From Nicotiana tabacum (Eukaryota > Streptophyta > Magnoliopsida > Solanales > Solanaceae): 64,000 nt of DNA. The DNA lies in the NCBI RefSeq assembly GCF_000715075.1, contig NC_134087.1, forward strand, positions 185,535,276 to 185,599,275, given 5' to 3'. How positions within the stretch are numbered: the stretch's first letter is position 1; the number at the start of each line of letters is the position of its first letter. The translations under genes and the position numbers were made by a program. The notes under the pieces are model-generated. The model saw only the letters and a list, made by a program, of their open reading frames with translations. It was not told the DNA's origin and did no database searches. Below, one piece after another: positions 43,230-53,982 of the stretch.

Positions 43230-44645
43230 ATGGTGAGGACACGCGCTACCCGAGATGATTAGGCACTCGCGCCCCCTACTGCAGCCATCAGAGGTCGGGG
43301 TCAGGGTAGAGGCCGAGGACGCGCACGTGGTGCAGCCAGAGCACCTGTGCGAGCTGCTGCCGAGGTACCACCAGCAGTTCCAGACAGAGTCTAGGCACCT
43401 AACACACCTGCTACTACTATTACTCCAGCTCTTCAAGAGACTCTGGCACAGTTCATAAGCATGTACACCACTTTGGCTCAGGCAAGGTTACTTCCCCTTA
43501 TTTCAGCTACATCTCAGGCCGGGGGAGGAGCACAGACTCCCGCCGCCCGCACTCCTGAGCAGTGAGTGCATGTTGAGCAGGTCCTTGAGATTATTCCTGT
43601 ACCGCATGCAGTGCCAGTTCAACCCGAGGACAGGGCAGTGGCTTTCGGGGATGAGCAGCTGAGACTTGAGAGGTTCAAGAAGTACAAGCCTCCTGTATTC
43701 AGCGGTCTAGCATCAGAGGATGCTCTGGGATTTCTATATGAGAGTTACCGCATTCTCCGTACCATGGGTATATCAGGATCGAGCAGGCTTTCCTTCATTA
43801 CCTTCCAGCTTCGAGGAGTCGCCTATGAGTGGTGGCGCACCTATGAGTTAGACAGTCCGGATGAGGCTACTTCACTGACTTGGACTCAGTATTCAGATCT
43901 GTTCCTGAGAGAGTATGTTCCACAGAGCCTCAGGGATGCATGGCGCATAGAGTTTGAGCATTTGCACCAGGGTGCTATGACTATCTCAGATTATGTTGTT
44001 TGTTACACTAGTTTGGCTAGGCATGCACCAGCCTTGGTTTCTACTGTTTGCGAGAGAGTTCGCCGGTTTATTGAGGGCCTTATTCCCAGCATCAGGTCTA
44101 GCATGGCTTATGAGTTGGAGATGGATATTTCTTATCAGCAGGTGGTGAGCATTGCTAGGAGGATTGAGGGCATGCATGTTAGGGAGAGAGAGGAGAGGGA
44201 GGCCATGAGGTCTCGAGAGTCGGGCCATTATTCTGGTGCCCGTACCCCAGTTGTAAGTCATCATGGTAGGGGTTATATGAGTCATCCGGTTCATTCAGCT
44301 CTTCCAGCAGCCAGTAGTGCTCCAGCTGCTCTTAGGCCTCAAGAGCCATATTATGCACCTCTGATTTCTAGCGCGCCTCCTACGCGGGGTGCTTTTAGAG
44401 GTTAGTCCAGCAGACCTGGTCCAAACCATTCACAGCCACCACGTCCTCCCAAATCTTGTTTTATGTATGGTGACACATGCCACGTGGTGAGGGATTGCCC
44501 TAGACTTGGGAGGAGTTCACCTCCACAGACTTCTCAGCCACAGCATGCCCGGCAGAGTTCACAGGCTATGATTACAGCTCCAGTTGCAACCCCACCTGCT
44601 CAGCCTGCTACAGTGGATGTCGGGGAGGTAGAGGTTGCCCTATAG
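43230..44645 (+). pseudogene. Element C gag
   Basis: The ATG at 43230 begins MVRTRATRDD, then TAG at 43260, a second TAG near 43394 and a TGA at 43563. The N-terminus is Arg/Gly-rich (RGRGQGRGRGRARGA). The main frame 43566-44405 holds the gag core: FLYESYRILRTMGI, FQLRGVAYEWWRTYE, LFLREYVPQSLRDAWRIEFE, LARHAPALVSTVCERVRRF. After a further TAG the zinc knuckle reads CFMYGDTCHVVRDC, so the second metal ligand is Tyr. It forms the particle in intact relatives. Confidence 0.85.
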
Positions 44646-44699
44646 GGGGAGGCTAGGCCAGATATTATGCCCATACCGAGGTTGTTTCCTCTGATTCTG

Positions 44700-46633
44700 T
44701 CATCACAAGTATTATATTGGTTTGCCACAGAGATGCATCGGTTCTATTCGATCCAGACTCTACTTGTTCTTATGTGTCTTCTTATTTTGCTCCGCATTTG
44801 GGTGTATCTTGGGATTCTTTGAGTTCCCTTATTTATGTTTCTACTCCTGTGGGAGATTCTCTTGTTGTGGACTGCGTTTATCGGTCATGTTTGGTTGCTC
44901 TTAGTGATTTTGAGACCAGAGCCGATCTATTGTTACTTAGCATGGTTGATTTTGATATTATATTGGGCATGGACTGGTTGTCGCCCCATTATGCTTATTC
45001 TTGATTGTCACGCCAAAACCATGACGCTGGCTATGCCAGGTGTACCACGTGTTGAGTGGAGGTGTATTTTAGATCACACTCTCAGTAGAGTCATTTCATT
45101 TCTTAAAGCTCAGCGTATGGTTGAGAAGGGGTGTGATGCGTACTTAGCTTATGTGAGAGATGTCAGTATTAATACCCTTTCAGTTGATTCAGTCCCAGTA
45201 GTACGGGATTTTCCCGATGTGTTTCCAGCTGACCTTCTGGGCATGCCGCTTGATAGAGATATTGATTTTGGCATTGATCTGTTGCTGGGCACTCAGGCCA
45301 TTTCTATTCCTCTGTATCGTATAGCTCCTCCTAAGTTGAAGGAGTTGAAGGATCAGTTACAGGAATTGCTTGATAAGGGTTTTATTCGGCCTAGTGTTTC
45401 ACCTTGGGGTACTCCTGTCTTGTTTGTGAAGAAAAAGGATGGTTCTATGCATATGTGTATTGATTATCGCTAGTTAAACAAGGTTACAGTGAAGAACCGT
45501 TATCCTTTACCTCGTATTGATGATCTGTTTGACCAGCTTCAGGGCGCACGGGTGTTTTCTAAGATTGACTTACGCTCAGATTACCATCATTTGAAGATTC
45601 GGGAGCCAGATATCCCAAAGACTGCTTTCAGGACTCGGTATGGTCATTACGAGTTCCTTGTCATGTCATTTGGGTTGACCAATGCTCCAGCAGCCTTTAT
45701 GCATTTGATGCATAGTGTGTTTCGGCCGTATCTTGACTCATTTGCCATTGTGTTTATTGATGATATTCTTGTGTATTCCCGAAGTTGGGAAGATTATGAG
45801 CAGTACCAGAGGACTGTGCTTCAGACTCTGAGAGAAAAGAAGTTATATGCTAAGTTCTCAAAATGTGAGTTTTGGTTAGATTCAGTGGCATTCTTAGGCC
45901 ACGTGGTATCGAGTAGGGGTATTCAGGTGGATTTGAAGAAGATAGAGGTCGTGCAGAGTTGGCCCAGACCATCCTCAGCTACCGAGATCTGCAGTTTCCT
46001 TGGCTTGGCGGGCTACTACTGTCCTTTTATGGAGGGGTTTTCATCGATTGCAGCCCCTATGACTAGATTGACCCAGAAGGGTGCTCCATTCTAGTGGATG
46101 GAGGAGTGTGAGGCGAGCTTTCAGAAGCTCAAGACAGCTTTGACCACAACCCCAATTTTGATACTGCCTACAAGTTCGAGGTCTTATAGATCTATTGTGA
46201 TGCCTCGAGGGTTGGCCTCGGAGCGGTGTTGATGCAGGACGGTAGGGTGATTGCCTACGCGTCCAAACAATTGAAGATACATGAAAAGAACTACCCTGTT
46301 CACGACCTTGAGTTAGCTTCCATTGTTCACGCCCTGAAGATTTGGCGCCATTATTTATACGGGGTTCCCTATGAGATTTATACTGACCATCAGAGCTTGC
46401 AGCACTTATTCAAGCAAAAAGATCTAAATTTGTGCCACAGGAGGTGGTTAGAGTTGTTGAAGGATTATGATATCACTATTTTATATCACACAGGCAAGGC
46501 CAATGTGGTGGCTGATGCCTTAAGTCGCCAGGCGGAGAGTTTGGGAAGTTTGGCTTATTTACCAGTATCGGAGAGGCCTATGGAGATAGATGTTCAGACC
46601 TTAGCCAGCCAGTTTGTGAGATTGGATCTGTAA
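44700..46633 (+). pseudogene. Element C protease, reverse transcriptase and RNase H
   Basis: Protease: VLFDPDSTCSYVSS, where Gly of the D-P-G-S loop is Asp. A one-base insertion near 44996 shifts the frame before [29 protein letters not shown], then TAG at 45472-45474 in place of Gln; FSKIDLRS with the first Asp; [11 protein letters not shown] with the two central Asp. TAG again at 46093-46095 in place of Gln. RNase [15 protein letters not shown] keeps its Asp, with a TAG eight bases before; [12 protein letters not shown] and [11 protein letters not shown] keep the later Asp residues. Frame closes at 46633. Confidence 0.85.
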
Positions 46634-46639
46634 GAGCCC

Positions 46640-48150
46640 AATCGGGTCCTAGCTTGCGTGGTTTCTCAGTCTTCCTTATTTGATCATATCAGGGAGCGGC
46701 AGTATGATGTCCCTCATTTGCTTGTCCTCAAGGACAAGGTTCAGCACGGTGATGCCAGAGATGTGACTATTGGTGACGATGGGGTATTGAGGATGTGGGG
46801 CCAAATTTGTGTCCCCAATGTTGATGGGCTTCGAGAGTTGATTCTGGGGGAGGCCTATAGTTCGCGGTATTCCATCCATCCGGGTGCCGTGAAGATGTAT
46901 CAAGATTTGAGGCAACACTATTGGTGGAAGCGGATGAATAAAGATATAGTTGGATTTGTACCTCGGTGCCTCAACTGCCAGCAGGTGAAGTATGAGCACC
47001 AGAGGCTGGGGGGGTTTCTTCAGCAGATAGAGATTCCGGAGTGGAAGTGGGAGCGGATCACCATGGACTTTGTAGTTGGGCTCCCACGGACTTTGAGAAG
47101 GTTTGATACTATTTGGGTGATTGTGGATCGTCTGACCAGGTTCGCTCATTTTATTCCTATGTGTACTACTTATTCTTCGGAGCAGTTGGAGGAGATTTAT
47201 ATCTGGGAGATTATTTGTCTGCATGGTATTCCAGTGTCCATCATCTCAGATAAGGGTACTCAGTTCACATCACGTTTCTGGAGGGCCATTCAGCATGAGT
47301 TGGGTACTCGGGTGGAGTTGAGTACAACATTCCACCCTCAGACGAATGGACAGTCCGAGCGCACTATTCAGATTCTTAAGGATATGCTCTGTGCGTGTAT
47401 GATTGAGTTTGGAGGGTCTTGGGATCAGTCCTTGCCATTGGCGGAGTTTGCCTACAACAACAGCTATCAGTACAGCATTCAGATGGCACCGTATGAGGAT
47501 TTATATGGTAGAAGGTGTAGATCTTCGGTGGGTTGGTTTGAGTCGGGTAAGGCTAGACTATTGGGCACAGATTTGGTTCAGGATGCTTTGGAGAAGGTTA
47601 AGGTAATTCAGGATAGACTCCGTACAGTCCAGTCCAGACAGAAGAGTTACGCAGACCGGAAGGTTAGTGATGTTTCCTATATGGTTGGAGAGCGGGTTCT
47701 ACTTCGAGTTTCGCCTATGAAGGGCGTCATGAGATTTGGGAAGAAAGGGAAGTTGAGTTCGAGGTTTATTGGCCCTTTTGAGATATTGAGTCGTGTTGGG
47801 GAGGTTGCTTATGAGCTTGCCTTACCTCCCAGCTTGGTAGGAGTTCATCCGGTGTTTCATATTTCGATGCTCCGGAGGTACCACGGTGATCCGTCGCACG
47901 CGTTGGATTTCAATTCAGTCCAATTGGACAAGGATTTATCTTATGTTGAGGAGCCAGTGGCAATATTGGACAGGAAGGTTAGAAAGTTGAGTTCAAAGAA
48001 CATTGCATCAGTAAAGGTTCAGTGTTGGGCCAGCCGGTCGAGGAGGCGACCTGGGAGACCAAGCAGGATATGCGCAGTCGTTACCCTTATCTTTTCACTA
48101 CTCAGGTATGTCTCTATGCTCGTTCGAGGACGAACGAAGGTTTAAGTGTA
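46640..48150 (+). pseudogene. Element C integrase with frameshifted chromodomain
   Basis: The longest open frame in the window (46658-48145, 495 codons). HHCC zinc finger: SIHPGAVKMYQDLRQHYWW and CLNCQQVK. DDE core: MDFVVGL, IISDKGTQF, HPQTNGQSERTIQ, all three acidic residues present. G-P-F/Y module: SSRFIGPFEILSRVGEVAYE. The chromodomain starts YVEEPVAILDRKVRKLSSKN but a one-base loss after VKVQC (near 48027) turns the rest into an Arg-rich frame. The integrase core alone could still fold; it lies downstream of several stops. Confidence 0.85.
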
Positions 48151-48156
48151 GGAGGA
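48144..48156 (+). other. Element C polypurine tract
   Basis: AAGTGTAGGAGGA ends at the base before the 3' LTR. It primes plus-strand DNA synthesis in this family. Confidence 0.8.
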
Positions 48157-50832
48157 TGTGACGACCCGGCCGGTCGTCTTAAGAATTAACGTCCTAATCC
48201 CCTATTAACTGCTTTCCCCAAGTTTATTTCTACTATTTCGATTTGCCGGAATGTTCGGTTTTGAGTTTTGGAGAGTTTTGGGACTTAGTCCCTAAATGAG
48301 AGCTTAAGTGTTGGAAAATTGTTCGTAGTCAGAACAGTGTGAAGATGACCTCGGAATGGAAATCTAATGATTCTATTAGCTCTGTTGGGTGATTCCGGGG
48401 TTAGGAGCGTGTTCAGATTGTGTTTTGGAGGTCCGTAGCTAATTAGGCTTGAAATGCCGAAAGTTGAATTTTTGAAGTTTCCGGGTCGATAATGAGATTT
48501 TGATCCGAGGGTCGGAATGGAATTCTGGAAGTTGTAGTAGCTCCGTATTGTTTAATGCGACGTGTGTGCAAAATTTCAGGTCATTCGGACGAGGTTTGAT
48601 AAACTTTTTGATCGAAAGCGTATTTTGAGGAAATTTGGAGTTCTTAGGCTTAAATCCTTGGTTAATTCGAGGTTTAGAGGTTTTGATGTTGTTTTAAGTA
48701 TTTTAAGGATTGGTACAAGTTTGAATAAGGTATTAGGTGACATTTGTGCTTTTGGTTGAGGTCCCAGGGGCCTTGGGGTGATTTCGAATGGTTAACGAGA
48801 AATTGAGGAACATGTTGTAGCTATTGTATTTTTTGCTACTTCTGGTATTTTCACATATGTGGTTTGGGGACCGCAGATGCGGAGCTGCAGAAGTGTCGTA
48901 GAGACTATAGAAGCGGAATTTGGGAATTCCTCAGGAGCCGCAGATGCGGTGAAATGTTCGCAGAAGCGCAACCGCTCATGTAGTTAGAGTTCCGCAGATG
49001 TGGAAGCTGGCATTTAAATAAAAGTCGCAGATCCGACGTAGTTTCCGCAGAAGCGGGACCACAGGGCCGCAAATGCAGGAATCGTTGGGCAGAACATATA
49101 AATAGTTGCCTTTGCGATTTTGAGCTATTCGTTCACCATTTCCATCTGGGTTTGAAGCTTTTGAGAGAGATTTTTGAGGAAACCAAAGGGGAATTGCTTG
49201 GAGGTAACATCCTTGACTTCATAACTCATTTTTATGTGATTAAAGACCTAATTAGTGGTGAGAAATTTGGGAAAAATGGTTAATTAGGGCTTGAGTTTAA
49301 GAGGCCTTTAAATGAGGATTTGAGGGGCCATTTGGACTCCGATTTCAGTGTTCTTGTTATGTATAGACTCGTGAGAGTATGAGGTTTCTGAAAATGTAAA
49401 TTTCACCCGATTCCGAGACATGGACCCGAGGGCCATTTTGGTCATTTTACATAATTTCACATATTAGCTTAGACTTTAATTGTAGAATCAGTTACTTGAA
49501 GTGTTATTTACATCATGCAATTGAATTTAATAGATTTGGGCTATTTGGAGTCGAGTACTCGTGGCAAAGACGTGGTGTCGGGTTGATTTTGAGTTGGTTC
49601 GAGGTAAGTGGCTTGTTTAACCTTGTGTGGGGGACTTTCCCCTTAGGATATAAGATATTTAATAATTAAAATGCCTTGTACGTGAGGTGACGAGAGCGTA
49701 CGTGAGCTAATTGTTGAAAAATCAAGTTTTTCCTTAAGTATTTCAATTGAGTTCTTTTTCTTGTTTTATTCTACTTGTGAATTTAGCTTGTTGCTAGTTT
49801 AGAAAAGCATGTTTAGTTGACTTAGTTGCCTATTTGCTTAAACTATCTTAATTGCATTATGTGAAGCATGTTAGGCTAGAATTAAATGTTTACTCGGTAC
49901 GAAATTTAGCTTAATTGGGTATTCTTGTATTGTCGCTGTGTGTTTTTACTTTGGGACTACGGGACAGCATCCCGGGAAATCCCCTGTACATATTTATGAT
50001 CTGAACAGAGGTGCGGGATACCAAGAGATCCCTGGCATGTATATTGAGGATACCAAGAGATCCTCGGGATACCAAGAGATCCCTACCATATATTGAGGAT
50101 ACCAAGAGATCCCTAGTATATATTGAGGATACCAAGAGATCCTCAAGATACCAAGAGATTCCCGGTTATCATCCTTGTTATGAGTGGTACTTCCTTGAGG
50201 TTTGCCTTCATCTCTATTTTCGTTATTGTACTCTTATTATCCTTTGTAGATTCTTTCTGTAGATTCTCAATTGTACTGCTTATCTTATCCTGTCATCTTT
50301 ATATTTATTTAATCTTAGTAGGGCTCTGACCTTCCTCGTCACTACCCAACCGAGGTTAGGCTTGGCACTTACTGAGTACCGCTGTGGTGTACTTATGCCC
50401 CTTCTGCGCATGTTTTTCATGTGCAAATCCAGGTTCCGCTACTCAGGCCTATCATCCTTGAGGAGGCGACTGCTCTAGAGATTTGAGGTATATTTGTCGC
50501 GTCCGCAGACCGAGAAGTCCCTTCTCATTCCTGCTTTTAGTACTTAACCCTTCTGTACTTTTCTGTTCTTATTAGACATTCTGGAGTTAGAGCTATGTAG
50601 TATTGATCTTAGCTTGTGATTCGTGGGTTTCCAGGTCTTGAATTTATGTATTAGTATTGAGAGTTAAACATGGTGTAAGCCGAGCGGCACATTTTTATAT
50701 TGTTACTACTTTATTTCTGTTTTAAATTGTTTACTTCCGCAAATTTTGGTTTTCCTTCCGTAAATTAGGCTTACCTAGTCGTAGAGACTAGGTGTCGTCA
50801 TGATGGTTCACGGAGGGCGAACAGGGGTCGTG

Positions 50833-50835
<3 letters not shown>
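48157..50835 (+). repeat. Element C 3' LTR
   Basis: TGTGACGACCC to GGGTCGTGACA, 2679 bp, the one full LTR of C. Terminal hairpin at 48160-48178 (GACGACC, loop CGGCC, GGTCGTC), array 48870-49085, TATA box 49096-49105, donor-like GTAAGT 49604-49609, minisatellite 50015-50160. Confidence 0.9.
48160..48178 (+). other. LTR-terminal hairpin of element C
   Basis: GACGACC and GGTCGTC pair exactly around CGGCC. The same hairpin is at 34095-34113 in B. In A the outer pair is A/T instead of G/C, and in D the arms are longer and carry T/A at another position. Confidence 0.75.
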
Positions 50836-50929
<94 letters not shown>

Positions 50930-50934
50930 ATATA
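50836..50934. repeat. (AT)n microsatellite
   Basis: An uninterrupted AT repeat from 50836 to 50914, then CATATA-type degenerate continuation to about 50934. It begins at the base after the LTR of C. Confidence 0.95.
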
Positions 50935-51260
50935 ATAATATTATATTGGTTTATCAATTCATTAATTATTCGTACGTAGTAATGTATAAGATTGATCATC
51001 AATTACATTATAGTTTATGCGTGTGTATGAAATTACTCATATACTTAAATATAACTTAAAAATTCCTTTACATACATGCTATTATAATCTATTAAAAGAA
51101 ATTACCTAGTTAATATAATTTTTTTAAAGATTATGCTTATAGTTTTTAATTATTTATAATAATTGTAGTTAAATAAAATAAATATTTATAGCTACTAAGA
51201 TTGTTTTTATAGCTTATAATATTTAAAAACCAAAATAGAAAAAAAGTTATTTTTTTTTAG
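50935..51260. other. AT-rich sequence, no gene seen
   Basis: Very AT-rich with no frame. If the CACTA element has its 5' terminus here it is not recognisable: I find no CACTA or CACTACAAG at the expected place just upstream of the first subterminal repeat. Confidence 0.4.
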
Positions 51261-51393
51261 AAATAGCGACCAACGTTGGTCGCTATTTTGGTCAAACAGT
51301 CAAAAAATAACGACCAACGTTGGTCGCTATTTTGGTTAAACAATCAAAACTTAATTAGCTACCAAAAATAGCGGCCAACGTTGGTCACTTTTC
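51261..51393. repeat. three 28-bp palindromic subterminal repeats
   Basis: Unit 1 (51261-51288) is a perfect 28-bp palindrome around GACCAACGTTGGTC. Unit 2 (51305-51332) and unit 3 (51366-51393) are the same with a few changes. Centres are 44 and 61 bp apart. Subterminal repeats of this kind are the binding sites of accessory transposase in En/Spm-type elements; that role is assumed here. Confidence 0.85.
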
Positions 51394-51605
51394 GTAAATC
51401 CAGACTCAAAAACGGGTTTCCCCCTCCCATTATCTTATTTTCTAAAACAAAATTTCCCCAACTCTCTCTCAACACATTCCCCTCCCCTTCTCTATTTCCC
51501 TCACACAAATCAGTCCCCTCACCCCGCGCCTCCACTGTGATCGCCTGAGCCACCGCCGGAGCTGCCGCTGCCCCTTTCTCTCCTTCTCCACTTAAAAAAA
51601 CCTAG
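51394..51605 (+). other. GC-richer leader exon-like segment of the CACTA element
   Basis: A CT-rich stretch (51420-51510) followed by GAGCCACCGCCGGAGCTGCC near 51547 stands out from the AT-rich surroundings. It ends CCTAGGTTTG at about 51600, after which sequence becomes AT-rich and intron-like. I read it as an untranslated first exon and promoter-proximal region; no frame is supported. Confidence 0.35.
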
Positions 51606-51860
51606 GTTTGAATTATAACCTTGAATCTTTGTTATTTCTAGTTTTTGTTTCAATTATTTCAATATTGTAATTTAAGGATATGAATTAGTGTTTAAATTCT
51701 TTGGACATTATATTTTATTGAGGATTAGGGTTTAGGTCTTGTTTTAGTTAGCTTTGTTAATTAATTTTATTAACTAATTAGTTTAATTAGTGTTGAATTT
51801 AGTTTAGTTAGATTTGAATTATACTTTGTATTATATTGATAGTTTAGTTAGAATCTAGGG

Positions 51861-53330
51861 TTTAGGATATGAATTGAACCTTTAGGATATGTATTGGACT
51901 TTTAGGATATGAATTGAACTTTTAGATTATGAATTTGACTTTTAGGATATGAATTGGACTTTTAGTTTATACATTGGAATTTTAGTTTATGATTTGAACT
52001 TTTAATTTATGAATTGAACTTTTTGGATATGAATTGGACTTTTAGTTTATGTATTGGAATTTTAGTTTATGATTTGAAATTTTAGGATATGAATTGAACT
52101 TTTGTGGATATGAATTGAAATTTTAGGATATGAATTGAAATGTTTGTGTATGAATTGAACTTTTGGGATATGAACTGAGCCTTTAGGATATGAATTGAAC
52201 TTTTAGGATATGAATTGAGCCTTTAGGATATGAATTGGACTTTTAATTTATGTATTGAAATTTAAGTTTATAAATTGAAGTTTTAGGATATGAAATGAAC
52301 TTTTGTTAATATGAATTGAAATTTTAGGATATGAATTGAACCTTTAGGATATGAATTGGACTTTTAGGATATAAATTGAACTTTTAGGATATGAATAGAA
52401 CTTTTGTGGATATGAATTGAAATTTAGGATATGAATTGAACCTTTAGGATATGAATTGAAATTTTATATGTGAATTGAACTTTTAGGATATGAATTGAGC
52501 CTTTAGGAAATGAATTGATCCTTTAGGATATGAATTGGACTTTTAGTTTATGTATTGGAATTTTAGTTTATAAATTGAAATTTTAGGATATGAATTGAAC
52601 TTTTATGGATATGAATTCAAATTTTAGGATATGAATTGAACCTTTAGGATATGAATTGAAATTTTTGTGTATGAATTGAACTTTTATGATATGAATTGAG
52701 CCTTTAGGATATGAATTGAAATTTTTGTGTATGAATTGAACTTTTAGGATATGAATTGAGCTTTTAGGATATGAATTGAACCTTTAGGATATGAATTGGA
52801 CTTTTAGTTTTTGTATTGGAATTTTAGTTTATAAATTATAATTTTAGGATATGAATTGAACTTTTGTGGATATGAATTGAAATTTTTGTATATGAATTGA
52901 ACTTTTAGGATATGAATTGAGCCTTTAGGATATGAATTGAACCTTTAGGATATGACTTGAGCCTTTAGGATATGAATTGAACCTTTAGGATATGAATTGG
53001 ACTTTTAGTTTATGTATTGGAATTTTAGTTTATAAATTGAAATTTTAGGATATGAATTGAACTTTTGTGTATATGAATTGAAATTTAGGATATGAATTGA
53101 ACCTTTAGGATATGAATTAAAATTTTTGTGTACGAATTGAACTTTTAGGATATGAATTGAGCCTTTAGGATATGAATTGGATTTTTAGGATATGAATTGG
53201 ACTTTTAGTTTATGTATTGGAATTTTAGTTTATAAATTGAAATTTTAGGATATGAATTTAACTTTTTAGGATATGAGTTGAACCTTTAGGATATGGAATT
53301 AATTAACTAAAAACGATTAGGATATGAATT
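51861..53330 (+). repeat. 1.5 kb minisatellite of ~20 bp units with higher-order structure
   Basis: About 70 units (length divided by period) of 19-22 bp built on TTTAGGATATGAATTGAAC. Variants include TTTTAGTTTATGTATTGGAA, TTTTGTGGATATGAATTG and TTTTTGTGTATGAATTG. The variant pair with TTATGTATTGGAATTTTAG recurs at about 52031, 52231, 52531, 52801, 53001 and 53203, giving a repeating block of roughly 200-300 bp. It lies in what would be an intron of the CACTA gene. The unit is not a multiple of three and carries no frame. Confidence 0.9.
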
Positions 53331-53370
53331 AACTAAATTAATTTGTTCTTGTTTTATTTGTATATATGGA

Positions 53371-53490
53371 CATCATACTTGGATGTACAATAGGAATTAT
53401 CCTAATCGGCGAGGATTACTGGAGGATTTTGTAGAAGGGGTTGATGACTTTATTAGACATGCAATGGAACTTCCACCAAGAATAATTTAG
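53371..53490 (+). pseudogene. transposase-associated domain exon (CACTA/TNP type)
   Basis: The frame HHTWMYNRNYPNRRGLLED continues FVEGVDDFIRHAMELP and ends at a TAG near 53488. W-M-Y-N-R-x-Y, then F-V-x-G-V-x-x-F-I, is the signature of the transposase-associated domain at the N-terminus of plant CACTA transposases. The zinc-ligand Cys cluster that normally follows is missing, so the exon is truncated. Confidence 0.7.
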
Positions 53491-53923
53491 ATACAGTACC
53501 TAGCAGAGTGGGTCTTTAATTGTTGATCTCATTAGCGACAATGATGATGAGAAGGCAATGGCATGTGTTTCAAACAGTGATAATGTAGGTAGGAATTTAA
53601 CATTTCCTAAGAAGATAAAAGACGAGGTTATAGAGGAATTCTTTACTTCATTTTCCAAGAGGAAAAGAAGTTTAATTGAGAGTGATAAGGTTGATGGTAA
53701 TGGAAAGATGTCGGTTGCTCATGGCAGTTCCCATAAAACGGGGATATCTGTGATGACAAAGACGAAAGGAAGTTTTATTCTCAACTTTCTTCCAAGTCTG
53801 ATCTGTACAAGCTTAATGGGATTGGTGATATTTCTTCTGATTCAGACAATGATTTGAGTGACAAAAGTATGGAAATGCTAATCAAAAGAATTAAAGGTAA
53901 AACGCTTCTCTAAGGAAGAGAAG
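53484..53923 (+). pseudogene. left arm of an inverted-repeat gene fragment (empty target site for D)
   Basis: About 440 bp repeated in inverse orientation at 53983-54348 plus 63257-63340. One frame (53558-53857) reads MACVSNSDNVGRNLTFPKKI, then EEFFTSFSKRKRSLIESD; a second frame near 53790-53910 reads SDLYKLNGIGDISSDSDNDL and SMEMLIKRIKGK. The mixture suggests a frameshifted exon of a lysine/serine/acidic protein that I cannot identify; it may be a captured host gene. ATGTG at 53563-53567 is the uninterrupted counterpart of the site where element D inserted in the other arm. Confidence 0.6.
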
Positions 53924-53982
53924 TTTAGAGAAATCTGCTGCCTATAAAGTGCACATATCACGTTCATGCGGAGTTCAGCATC

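Larger units (their letters stand above)
40908..50835 (+). mobile_element. Element C: chromodomain Ty3/gypsy (Tekay/Del-like), right arm of the palindrome
   Basis: 5' LTR 40908-43029 (first ~590 bp missing), interior 43030-48156, 3' LTR 48157-50835. Gene order is gag, protease, RT, RNase H, integrase, chromodomain. It is a close relative of B but not its copy: LTR minisatellite blocks differ, and each has private stops and indels. No target-site duplication can be checked because the 5' end is lost; the right flank is ATATA at the edge of a microsatellite. Confidence 0.85.

Noticed and set aside
31361..50835. the palindrome as one foldback transposon with terminal inverted repeats
   Set aside because: Each arm is a recognisable gypsy element with its own PBS and genes, arms carry private defects, and the flanks show no common target-site duplication.
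50808..51002. open frame of alternating Tyr and Ile
   Set aside because: It is the translation of the (AT)n microsatellite.
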